64,000 bases of DNA from Methylacidiphilales bacterium (lineage in GTDB: Bacteria; Verrucomicrobiota; Verrucomicrobiia; Methylacidiphilales; UBA1321): positions 78,476-142,475 of the forward strand of contig JAJSLK010000045.1 of assembly GCA_021272165.1 (NCBI GenBank). Direction: 5' to 3'. A model generated the notes under the pieces. It was not told the DNA's origin, searched no databases, and worked only from the letters and a program-made list of their open reading frames with translations. The translations under genes were made by a program, and so were the position numbers. Shown piece after piece: positions 17,377-24,280 of the stretch. Position 1 is the stretch's first letter. Each line of letters begins with the position of its first letter.

Positions 17377-18008
17377 GCGTTTTCCTCGAATAATGATTTT
17401 TTTATTCCAAAAACAAGAAGCGGACATCCGCCTCCTCCCCCGCCTTCTATGCGCGGCAAGAGCTTTGACATCCATGTGGTTGTAGTGCCGTATTTCTCCC
17501 ATATTTCGAGTTCTTCAAAAAGACCTCGAAGCTCGTCCGCTTTCGTGACGATGACGCCAACGCTGATAGCGCGAAGGTCGAACAGCAGGCGAAAATTATT
17601 CAAATCGCGGTCGTAAAATGGGTCTTTGTTGCTCCATTCGATTTCCAGCGCCACTTGATTTTTGAAGCAATCGACCTTGTGAGTGGGACTTTCCATGACT
17701 GCTTCATCAACCTGAATTTTGGTGTAAAACTTCTTCTCCACCCACCCGAGATCGGTGAAGGCCGTATCCAAGGACTGAGCGACTTTTGTTTTCCCTCCAC
17801 CGCCAACAACGATGTGACTTTTCTTCAATCGGAAGCCGGTCAAGACCGTGATAATATTTCCCCATTCCTGCGGGAAGTCGGTCTTAAGAATGGCGCAGGC
17901 GTGTTTCCACTCGTGGACCTCGTAGTTGGTGCGAATAGAAGAGGGAAGGAGATCGAGCGTCACCGCCGCGAGTAAGCAGCATAGAAAAACACATGTCAAG
18001 GCGATCAC
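17373..18008 (-). CDS. BglII/BstYI-family type II restriction endonuclease
   Basis: A 211-residue nuclease. The segment NYEVHEWKHACAILKTDF near residue 28, the glycine cluster VVGGGGKTK and above all HKVDCFKNQVALEIEWSNKD (residues 110-129) match the BglII/BstYI family. The presumed catalytic residues D113, E122 and E124 have the nine-residue D-to-E spacing recalled for BglII (D84, E93), with E in place of its Q95. Family members cut around GATC (AGATCT or RGATCY), but the specificity here is unknown. The GTG start overlaps the stop of the 52-codon ORF by 4 bp, and the stop overlaps the methyltransferase start. The first 25 residues are hydrophobic and unlike the family, so a later start is possible. 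Confidence 0.85.
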   Translation of the reverse strand: MIALTCVFLCCLLAAVTLDLLPSSIRTNYEVHEWKHACAILKTDFPQEWGNIITVLTGFRLKKSHIVVGGGGKTKVAQSLDTAFTDLGWVEKKFYTKIQVDEAVMESPTHKVDCFKNQVALEIEWSNKDPFYDRDLNNFRLLFDLRAISVGVIVTKADELRGLFEELEIWEKYGTTTTWMSKLLPRIEGGGGGGCPLLVFGIKKSLFEENA

Positions 18009-18163
18009 TTTTTTTTCAGACCGGAAGGGGCTTGTGTCGCCTGTTTACGAGTTCGCAAAGCTTGTGCCGTCTTCTTTCCTTTACCGCTTCCCATCGCAAT
18101 GGCCGCAAGGATGCCGCCAAAATCCCCCTTTATCGGCTGGTGCATCTTTTGCGGCCTGCTCAT
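18005..18163 (-). CDS. 52-residue basic protein linking transposase and endonuclease
   Basis: The ATG overlaps the transposase stop (ATGA) and the TGA stop overlaps the endonuclease GTG. The translation begins MSRPQKMHQPIKGDFGGIL and ends in a lysine-rich tail. The exact couplings on both sides make it a real translated frame. Short basic proteins with a P-x-KG-x-F motif are, to my knowledge, common near transposase genes, but no function is assigned. Confidence 0.65.
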   Translation of the reverse strand: MSRPQKMHQPIKGDFGGILAAIAMGSGKGKKTAQALRTRKQATQAPSGLKKK

Positions 18164-19080
18164 GCGATTAGCTCGCGGTAGGACATGTTTTTACCTTCAG
18201 ACATCCGGCCAATCAGTTCGGAGAAAATCGACTGCATGGATTCCTCGCGGCGATTTAAGCGGAAGGCAAATTCGTTGATGTAGCGTTGAAGGTGCTTCTT
18301 GCTCATCTGGTGGTAAATGCCGTGATAGCCACGCTTGAATAAGGCCCAGAACGATTCAATGCCGTTGGTGTGGCAATCGCCCTTGACGTACTCCTTCATG
18401 CCATGGTTAACCATCATGCGCTTAAACTCGTGGAGGCCACGATAAGCAACCCATTGATCGGTGTAAAGCGTAGTGCCTGGGGCAACATGTTCCTTGATGG
18501 CAGGGTGAATGTGAACCGCACCTACCGATTTCACAACTTGCGCACGAACTTCGCCAGTCCTGCTTTTTAAGCCGAATACAGCGGCCTTCCCTGTGCCGCC
18601 AGTTCCCTTGATTGCTGCCATGCGCTTCTTCTTGTGCATGTTCTTGGAAAGGCCACCGATGAAAGTTTCGTCGGCTTCGACTCTCCCGAAAAGCTGTCCT
18701 CCATTTTGCTGCATTGCCTTGCGGATTCTGTGATCCATGAACCAACCTGTCTTTTGGGTCACGCCAACATGCTTGGCCAGTTGAACGGAAGAAATGCCCT
18801 TGCTGGTAGTCGAGAGCAGATAAATCGCCATGAACCATTTCCGCAGGGGCAGCTTGCTTTCCCCAAAGACTGTCCCGGTTTTGATCGTAAAGTCCTGTTT
18901 GCATGAGGCGCACCGATACCGCTTACCGCCCTTGAAAGTGTAAATCTCCTCATGTCCGCAATGGGGACAATACTCCCCGTTGGCAAACCTGACAGAGGCG
19001 AAATGCTCTAGGCAAGTCCGCTCATCACAGAAGTAATCCGTGAACTCTGTGAGGGTTTTGAACTCAAATATGTTTTTCAT
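18160..19080 (-). CDS. IS1595-family (ISXO2-like) transposase
   Basis: A 306-residue DDE-type transposase. An N-terminal zinc ribbon has C38, C41, C57 and C60 (CPHCG and CASC). The catalytic core shows VEADETFIGG (D137), LYTDQWVAY (D208) and HTNGIESFWALFKRG (N239/E242). The C-terminal RYINEFAFRLNRR is typical. The frame is complete, so the element may still be active. A small inverted repeat (ACCCTA/TAGGGT) sits directly upstream of the ATG and may limit expression. Confidence 0.93.
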   Translation of the reverse strand: MKNIFEFKTLTEFTDYFCDERTCLEHFASVRFANGEYCPHCGHEEIYTFKGGKRYRCASCKQDFTIKTGTVFGESKLPLRKWFMAIYLLSTTSKGISSVQLAKHVGVTQKTGWFMDHRIRKAMQQNGGQLFGRVEADETFIGGLSKNMHKKKRMAAIKGTGGTGKAAVFGLKSRTGEVRAQVVKSVGAVHIHPAIKEHVAPGTTLYTDQWVAYRGLHEFKRMMVNHGMKEYVKGDCHTNGIESFWALFKRGYHGIYHQMSKKHLQRYINEFAFRLNRREESMQSIFSELIGRMSEGKNMSYRELIA

Positions 19081-19249
19081 TCTGGTAGCAGTTTACCCTA
19101 TATTTTTAGGGTAGTCAAGTGTCAAAATCAATTATTTTTGTTTTTCAAAATCGGAGGAAAGCGAGGCAGCATTTCCTATAAGTAACTTATTTGTCTTTGA
19201 CTTTTTGTGAAAAAGCCGTACAAGTTTACTTGCAATGCCGGTAGCAAAA

Positions 19250-19340
19250 TGGTGCGCACGGCGGGATTCGAACCCGCATGGGTGCTAGTAACACCCACCG
19301 TCATGACAGGACGGCGCGTATACCGTTTCGCCACATGCAC
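19250..19340 (-). tRNA. Class II tRNA with GUC anticodon, Leu-like body
   Basis: A complete tRNA folds on the minus strand. The acceptor stem is GTGCATG with CGTGCGC (7 pairs, two G-U), the discriminator is A73 and CCA is encoded. The D-arm (GCG/CGC with GG in the loop) matches tRNA-Leu style, the anticodon stem CCGTC/GACGG is perfect, and the loop CTGTCAT gives anticodon GTC (Asp codons). The variable region is 20 nt long with a 6-bp stem TGGGTG/CACCCA, and the T-arm GCGGG/CCCGC is perfect. Standard tRNA-Asp has a 5-nt variable loop, so this is not a normal tRNA-Asp. The encoded CCA also differs from the host tRNA-Lys gene. Confidence 0.85.
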
Positions 19341-19389
19341 AGCTAAGAAAACAAAGGGCCGGGGTCAGAAATGACTCCGGCTCTTTGCG

Positions 19390-19788
19390 TTAGTTCCAAA
19401 ACCACAAATTGTCTTTTGTGGTCACCGCTCCTTTCTGCAAAAAGTTTTTCAAAATTCGTCTGACACTACCGTATTTCGTTCCAGTTCGCTTCGTTATCGT
19501 ACTCATCGTGGTACCGGCTCCATTAACCTGGCGAAGGAAATCTGAGACAACCTTTTCAGTTTCCCCTTTCTTAGCGCGGCCAGTCTGGGTGTGGGAAACG
19601 CGGGCAAGATTGGATTGAGCGAAAACTTCCTCCGCGTCCTCGGTTTTTGGGCGAAGTTCTTTCCGAATAGCTTCGATTTGTTTTTCAACCACGGCGGCTA
19701 AGTTTACGAGCTGCCGGTGTTGCCTCTCAAGGGTCGGCAGCATCTCCCGTGCAATTTCGGGAGTAAATTCAAGGGTAAAAGTCTTCAT
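19390..19788 (-). CDS. Unknown protein with coiled-coil and winged-helix-like C-terminus
   Basis: A 132-residue protein. Residues about 12-50 are a helical, coiled-coil-like segment (MLPTLERQHRQLVNLAAVVEK). The C-terminal half (VVSDFLRQVNGAGTTMS, then ITKRTGTKYGSVRRILKNF) looks like a winged helix-turn-helix. It lies upstream of the tRNA and transposase on the same strand and could be an accessory or regulatory protein of the element. I do not recognise a named family. Confidence 0.65.
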   Translation of the reverse strand: MKTFTLEFTPEIAREMLPTLERQHRQLVNLAAVVEKQIEAIRKELRPKTEDAEEVFAQSNLARVSHTQTGRAKKGETEKVVSDFLRQVNGAGTTMSTITKRTGTKYGSVRRILKNFLQKGAVTTKDNLWFWN

Positions 19789-19880
19789 GTCGCTAGGGAT
19801 TAGGCAGTATTATCGGTCATAGATTTGGATGCGCAACATAAAAATGGCACTTTATTTCCAAGTTATGCGCTCACGTTCAA

Positions 19881-19894
19881 CCCGACATGTCGGG
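19881..19894. promoter_or_regulatory. 14-bp palindrome, candidate operator
   Basis: CCCGACATGTCGGG is a perfect dyad in the gap between the minus-strand 132-residue ORF and the plus-strand triad. It could bind a dimeric regulator such as the winged-helix protein at 19390-19788; this is inference from position. Confidence 0.35.
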
Positions 19895-19990
19895 GCGTCC
19901 AAGATGTGAGTAAGTTTGAATAACCTAAGGAAATTGTGAATAACTTCCGGCCAATACGCCTAAGGCTGCCGTCAGCGGAAAAGTCGCCCG

Positions 19991-20040
19991 AGGGTAATCA
20001 GGTATATAAATCCCTTAATTTGGATTACCGGACACTAACC
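19991..20040 (-). repeat. Internal transposon-end-like sequence
   Basis: On the minus strand this reads TTAGTGTCCGG, then after a spacer a 24-base block with 22 identities to the block just inside the left end. It is in the orientation of a right end, so 16687 to about 20040 could be an IS1595 element in itself, holding the transposase and restriction-modification genes but not the triad. Confidence 0.7.
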
Positions 20041-20091
20041 ACTACAGTCTTTGTTCGCGTTGGCCGCCCACGAATGTTCGTGTGACAAGAT

Positions 20092-20970
20092 ATGGTCTTT
20101 AATATCCCTACCATTCATCACAATCAAATTGGCTATGAGAGGATGTTTCAACTTTGGAGAGACATCCGGACCCATGTACCTTGTGACGTTGCCTTCAATT
20201 TCAGAGGATGCACCTTCTTGGGACCGGAATCCGTGGCATTCTTGGGAGGCTTTGCCCGCCAACTACAACGCCATGGCTGTGAAGTCTCCTTTGAATGGGG
20301 TTCGTTGATGCCAGCGATTAAGAGTAATCTCATTCAGAATGGATTCCTACATGCATTCGGATCCCCCCATAAACCGCGGTCAGGTAACTCTGTTCCTTAC
20401 CGCGAGGATTGGCAGCAAGATTCCACAGGTTACGTGCGCTACTTGGATACGCTTTGGCTCGGACGCAACTGGGTGAGAGTGAGTGAAGCACTTCGAGGCG
20501 CTGTGACAAGCCGACTCGCGGAGGCCTACCTGAATGTTTTCGAACATGCTCAGTCCGAGGTTGGACTTTTTTGTTGCGGGCAACATTTTCCAAAAAAACG
20601 CCAGCTCCGGTTAGCTTTCGTGGATTTCGGAGTGGGGATTCCCAACAATGTTCGGAGGTATTCGAAGGAGACATTCAATATTCCACCGAGCCGTCTTCCC
20701 GCCAAAAACTGTCTCGAATGGGCATTTAAGAAAGGCACCAGCACCAAAACCGGAGGAAGAGGCTTAGGGCTCGATTTGATCCAATCATTTGTTCAGGTGA
20801 ATAATGGGATGCTGGAAATGTACAGCCATGAAGGGTATGCGCAAACTACCAAGAATGGCCTTTGTTTTGATTCGCGAACCGTCTATTTCGAAGGTACTTT
20901 GGTAAGTATCTTGCTAAAGTGTGACGGTAACTCCTATAAGTTGGCCTCCGAGACCGACCCGATTTATTGA
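20092..20970 (+). CDS. STAS-like / GHKL ATPase protein
   Basis: A 292-residue protein of two parts. The N-terminal 90 residues read like a STAS-type fold (CDVAFNFRGCTFLGPESVAFLGGFARQL). The C-terminal part is a GHKL ATPase: N-box AEAYLNVFEHA (residues about 140-150), G1 box VDFGVGIP, then GGRGLGLDLIQSF. There is no phospho-acceptor histidine domain or membrane segment, so it is not a classical sensor kinase. It starts 55 bp after the internal transposon end and its stop overlaps the TTG start of the next gene. With the DUF4325 and PIN genes it forms a tight three-gene cassette. Confidence 0.75.
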   Translation: MVFNIPTIHHNQIGYERMFQLWRDIRTHVPCDVAFNFRGCTFLGPESVAFLGGFARQLQRHGCEVSFEWGSLMPAIKSNLIQNGFLHAFGSPHKPRSGNSVPYREDWQQDSTGYVRYLDTLWLGRNWVRVSEALRGAVTSRLAEAYLNVFEHAQSEVGLFCCGQHFPKKRQLRLAFVDFGVGIPNNVRRYSKETFNIPPSRLPAKNCLEWAFKKGTSTKTGGRGLGLDLIQSFVQVNNGMLEMYSHEGYAQTTKNGLCFDSRTVYFEGTLVSILLKCDGNSYKLASETDPIY

Positions 20971-21329
20971 GCGCTTATTTTATGACTGTTTCTGTTTTTG
21001 ATGTTGTGGGCGAAGTTTGCATGACCTACGAGGATGGGGCGAAACTCAACAAAGTATTCGTTGATGCCTTCGAGCGAGGTGATACGGTGATGCTCGACTT
21101 TTCAAGGACCCGCGTTTTTGTGACTGCATTTTTCAACGCTGCCATTGGGCCTCTCTTGAAAAAGGCGACCAAAGATCAGCTCCGTGATCGACTGAAGATC
21201 GTCAACCTTTCTCCTGCCGGTATCGAGCCATTCCGCCACTCGATTGAAAATGCGGAGCGCTACTACCGCGAACCTGGGTACAAGGAAGCGCTGGACCAAG
21301 TTTTGAAGGATATTTCGAAGACTTCTTAG
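20967..21329 (+). CDS. DUF4325 STAS-like protein
   Basis: A 120-residue protein with the DUF4325 pattern: GDTVMLDFSRTRVFVTAFFNAAIGPLL, a beta-strand/helix array like STAS anti-anti-sigma domains. The start is either TTG at 20967, overlapping the previous stop as TTGA, or ATG at 20982; neither has a clear ribosome site, and the overlap favours coupling. DUF4325 proteins are often encoded beside GHKL ATPases, where partner-switch binding is likely, though unproven here. Confidence 0.78.
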   Translation: MSAYFMTVSVFDVVGEVCMTYEDGAKLNKVFVDAFERGDTVMLDFSRTRVFVTAFFNAAIGPLLKKATKDQLRDRLKIVNLSPAGIEPFRHSIENAERYYREPGYKEALDQVLKDISKTS

Positions 21330-21338
21330 AGTGAAACC

Positions 21339-21977
21339 ATGGCGGTCAATTTCATCGTTCGCGCGAATGTGGTGGACCTTGCCAACCACCTGCCCCAACG
21401 CAATGAGACATATCTCGTAGACACTAACGTTTGGTTTTGGACAGCGTATCCTCGGCTAAACGATGCGGTCTTAGACGGATCCCGGTACCAAATTCGGGCC
21501 TATCCCGAATGCCTCGCTCGTATCCGTAAAGCCAACGCCAAGCCATTTTGGTGCGGGCTTACCTTTTCGGAACTGGCGCACCAGATCGAAGAAGTTGAAT
21601 ACCAAATCTGGAATCGAACCTTCGATGTTAGTCGAGGGAGGGTCACCATGAAGGAGTTCAGGCACAATTTTGCGTCTGAACGGGCGAACGTCGTTAAGAC
21701 AATTGACGGGGCTTGGATATCAGTAACTAATGTTGCCGAAATGCTTTCTTCCCCTGTTACCATAGATTTGGCAGCAACGGAATCGGCTCGAGATGAATTG
21801 AGTAGATGTGCATTAGACGGTTACGATCTTTTTCTTCTACAAACTGCCCGCAGATCCGGCGTTCTAAATATAATTTCCGATGATGGAGATCTGTGCGTTG
21901 TACCAGATATTACACTTTTCACCTGTAATCGCGCTGTGATCGATTGCGCTAATAGGCAAGGGAAATTGATTGCTTAG
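21339..21977 (+). CDS. PIN-domain nuclease
   Basis: A 212-residue protein with a PIN-type active site: YLVDTNVWFW (first Asp), the glutamate in FSELAHQIEEVE, the aspartate in ALDGYDLFLL and IISDDGD near the end. PIN proteins are mostly metal-dependent ribonucleases and common toxins. It starts 9 bp after the DUF4325 stop. No VapB-like antitoxin is adjacent; the ATPase/STAS pair may be what restrains or triggers it. Confidence 0.8.
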   Translation: MAVNFIVRANVVDLANHLPQRNETYLVDTNVWFWTAYPRLNDAVLDGSRYQIRAYPECLARIRKANAKPFWCGLTFSELAHQIEEVEYQIWNRTFDVSRGRVTMKEFRHNFASERANVVKTIDGAWISVTNVAEMLSSPVTIDLAATESARDELSRCALDGYDLFLLQTARRSGVLNIISDDGDLCVVPDITLFTCNRAVIDCANRQGKLIA

Positions 21978-22073
21978 GTTTCTGAGACAGACATCTCTGG
22001 GCATGGGAATTATAGTTCGAATAGCGTTCTAATTTAGAATCGCCAATTCCCCAATAAGTAGCTTATTAGCGAT

Positions 22074-22090
22074 CAAATTAAGACACTACC
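22074..22090 (-). repeat. Right terminal inverted repeat
   Basis: Exact complement of the left 17-bp repeat. Just inside it (about 22052-22067) is a small palindrome AATAAGTAGCTTATT, a variant of which also occurs near 19177 in the same island. Confidence 0.8.
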
Positions 22091-22149
22091 GCGAACAGGG
22101 CCGCGGCGGTTTTTGTCAGAAAACGGATCCAGGTTGCGATCATTTCGGC

Positions 22150-22341
22150 ATGGACGCTTTCAATCGCTGGTGCCGGGTGGCGACGCTGATTTTCCTTCTG
22201 ATGCTGGGAATTGAGGGGGTGCAGTTCGGACATGAGGTCATGACGCAAGCGCGGCAGATTCAATCGCAGGGGGCTGTGGCCGAATCAAATCCGGGTTCGC
22301 CGGGGAGAGATTCGCTCATGGCGGCTATCGAAAGAAAATGA
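22150..22341 (+). CDS. Small single-pass membrane protein
   Basis: A 63-residue protein with one hydrophobic helix (residues about 10-25, VATLIFLLMLGI) and a polar tail. Its TGA overlaps the ATG of the DUF1287 gene by 4 bp, which argues for translation. It begins 60 bp outside the island end. Function unknown. Confidence 0.65.
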   Translation: MDAFNRWCRVATLIFLLMLGIEGVQFGHEVMTQARQIQSQGAVAESNPGSPGRDSLMAAIERK

Positions 22342-22964
22342 GCCGGAGCCTCAGCATGAGTCGCGCTACCCTTCTCGCGTTTTTTGTGGGAGCAGCGGGT
22401 ATATTGCCCGCCCAGGTGAATCCGTCGCCTCCGGAAACCGTGGTGGCCAAACGCGCGGCCTTGACCGAGGCGGCCCTGGCCGAGGTGGGTGTGACGACGA
22501 TGTACGATCCGTCATATGTGAAGCTGGCTTATCCCGGCGGGGATGTGCCGATGGATCGCGGCGTCTGTACGGATGGCATTATCCGCGCCTTGCGGCAGGT
22601 CGGAGCCGATCTTCAGGTCCTGGTGCAGGAAGATGAAAAGAAAGCGCCCGCGGCCTATCCGCATGACTGGGGCCATGTTCCGCCCGATCCCAATATCGAC
22701 CACCGGCGTGTGCCCAACCTGATGGTCCTGTTCAAGCGCGAAGGCAGGCAGGTTCCGGCAAGCAAGGCGGGAACCGATTACCTGCCGGGTGATATTGTGG
22801 TGTGGCGGCTGCCGTCCGGCCTCCTGCACGTGGGGTTGGTGACGGGCCGGCTGGCGCCGGGTACGAATCGTCCGCTGATGGTGCATAATATCGGCCAGGG
22901 CGCGCAATGTGAGGATGTGCTTTTTGCCTTCACGCTCGTGGGGCATTACCGCTGGTTTTTGTGA
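22338..22964 (+). CDS. DUF1287 (YijF-like) exported protein
   Basis: A 208-residue protein with a signal peptide (about residues 1-26, ending LPAQ). The DUF1287 signature is clear: TMYDPSYVKLAYPGGDVPMDRGVCTDGIIRALR, with a conserved Cys that suggests a papain/NlpC-like fold, and LPGDIVVWRLPSGLLHVGLV with a His. It is likely periplasmic and may act on cell-wall peptides; the family has no firm function. It ends in a 19-bp convergent overlap with the FAD oxidoreductase. Confidence 0.82.
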   Translation: MSRSLSMSRATLLAFFVGAAGILPAQVNPSPPETVVAKRAALTEAALAEVGVTTMYDPSYVKLAYPGGDVPMDRGVCTDGIIRALRQVGADLQVLVQEDEKKAPAAYPHDWGHVPPDPNIDHRRVPNLMVLFKREGRQVPASKAGTDYLPGDIVVWRLPSGLLHVGLVTGRLAPGTNRPLMVHNIGQGAQCEDVLFAFTLVGHYRWFL

Positions 22965-24190
22965 TCGGATACCGCCGGCGTATGGATGTGTTCGGGACGG
23001 AAGCCGATGCCGATGATGCGAGCCGGGATGCGCCGCAGGATGGGAAAACGGGCGACCAGTTTGGGGAAGAGCGGCACTTTCATTTTTTGACGGCGTTCGA
23101 GGACCTTGGCGAGAAAGGTGTTTTGCATGAAGATCTGGAGGCTCTGGATTATTTTGGTTGGCCATTCGCGCCGCGCCTGGACCCGGGCGAGGGTTTGTTC
23201 GGTGACGGTTTGAGCGAGAAGCGGGGCGGCAAGGAGATTGGCCGTGGCGACGGCGTCCTGGATGGCGAGATTGATGCCGACACCGCCCATGGGAGACATG
23301 GCATGGGCGGCATCGCCGATGCAAAGGAGGCCGGGCAGGTGCCAGCGTTCGAGGCGGTTCACCTGGACGGTCAGGAGTTTGATTTTATCCCACGAATCGA
23401 GTTCGGCGACCCTCTCGCGCAGGAACGGAGCGAGATGGACGACGTCCTCCTGAAAGGCGGCAAGACCTTTTTGGCGGATGGTATCGAGCGTGCCTTTGGC
23501 GATGACGAAGCCGCATTGCCAGTAAGTTTGCCGGTTGATCGTGATGAGGGCACGACCGGAATCGAAATGACCGAGGCTCATGTTGGGATCGTCCGGGTCC
23601 CGCGAGACACGCATCCAGAGTACATCGAAGGGCGCGCCGAAATCGTGAACGGGCAGGCGGCTTTTTTCGCGGACGGTGGAGGAGCGGCCATCGGCGCCGA
23701 CGACGAGATCGGCGAGGATGTCGACCTCGCCTTTTTTGGTCCAGGCGCGGACGCCGACTACCCGCTGTCCCTCGCGGATGAGGTCGGTGACTTCGTGCTC
23801 CATCAGAAGCCGGAATGAGGGATATTTTTTGGCCTGACCGGCGATGAAATCGAGAAAGTCCCACTGCGGCGTGAAGGCGATGAATTTGCAGCGGGTGGGA
23901 AGATGGGTGAAGTCGGCGACGGTGAAGCTGAAATTGCCAATAGTGCCGCCGATGGTTTCGGCTTTCTGATAGGGGAGCTTGAGGAAATCGTCGAGGATGC
24001 CGAGCTCATGCATGAGTTCGAGGGTCGAGGGATGGATCGTGTCGCCGCGGAAATCGCGGAAGAAATCGCCATGCTTTTCGAGGACGATCACATCGACTCC
24101 CGCGCGGGCGAGGAGGTAGCCGAGCATCATTCCCGCCGGGCCGCCGCCGGTGACGCAGCAGGTGGTGCGGAGTTTCTCGGAGCCGGGCAT
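22946..24190 (-). CDS. FAD-dependent aromatic-hydroxylase-type monooxygenase
   Basis: A flavoprotein of 414 residues (with the ATG at 24190) of the PHBH/UbiH-like FAD_binding_3 group. It has the dinucleotide motif TGGGPAGMMLGYLLARAG, the GADGRSSTVR segment and LLCIGDAAHAMSPMGGVGINLAIQDA. An upstream in-frame start at 24253 would add 21 residues before the FAD motif. The substrate is unknown. Confidence 0.85.
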   Translation of the reverse strand: MPGSEKLRTTCCVTGGGPAGMMLGYLLARAGVDVIVLEKHGDFFRDFRGDTIHPSTLELMHELGILDDFLKLPYQKAETIGGTIGNFSFTVADFTHLPTRCKFIAFTPQWDFLDFIAGQAKKYPSFRLLMEHEVTDLIREGQRVVGVRAWTKKGEVDILADLVVGADGRSSTVREKSRLPVHDFGAPFDVLWMRVSRDPDDPNMSLGHFDSGRALITINRQTYWQCGFVIAKGTLDTIRQKGLAAFQEDVVHLAPFLRERVAELDSWDKIKLLTVQVNRLERWHLPGLLCIGDAAHAMSPMGGVGINLAIQDAVATANLLAAPLLAQTVTEQTLARVQARREWPTKIIQSLQIFMQNTFLAKVLERRQKMKVPLFPKLVARFPILRRIPARIIGIGFRPEHIHTPAVSDHKNQR

Positions 24191-24280
24191 AAGGCAATGT
24201 AGGTGTCGAGGCGGTTCCTGCAACCGGCGATGAGACTCCGGGCGTGACCGCACGGGGGAGGCTCCAGTAGCGTTGCCAAC

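Larger units (their letters stand above)
19789..20091. other. Intergenic segment of the island
   Basis: No gene is visible. It contains a perfect 14-bp palindrome CCCGACATGTCGGG (19881-19894) and the internal transposon-end-like sequence. Promoters for the divergent minus-strand operon and plus-strand triad are expected here, but I cannot name clear boxes. Confidence 0.5.
16687..22090. mobile_element. IS1595-family transposon-like island with restriction-modification, tRNA and ATPase/STAS/PIN cargo
   Basis: A perfect 17-bp inverted repeat bounds the segment: GGTAGTGTCTTAATTTG at the left end and its complement at the right end. Inside are an IS1595-family transposase, a BglII-type endonuclease, an MT-A70 methyltransferase, two small ORFs, a tRNA gene, and a GHKL/DUF4325/PIN triad. 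Base composition is clearly lower in GC than in the flanking operons. A third end-like sequence at 19991-20040 suggests either a smaller IS nested in a larger unit or two neighbouring elements. I found no convincing 8-bp target duplication for any pair of ends. The island separates hisC from the DUF1287 gene pair. Confidence 0.72.

Noticed and set aside
19250..19340. Simple call as tRNA-Asp from the anticodon
   Set aside because: The long variable arm, D-arm and A73 are not tRNA-Asp features; only the anticodon supports Asp.
16674..22100. 8-bp target-site duplication at the island ends
   Set aside because: I compared flanks for all three candidate ends in several registers and found no convincing direct repeat.
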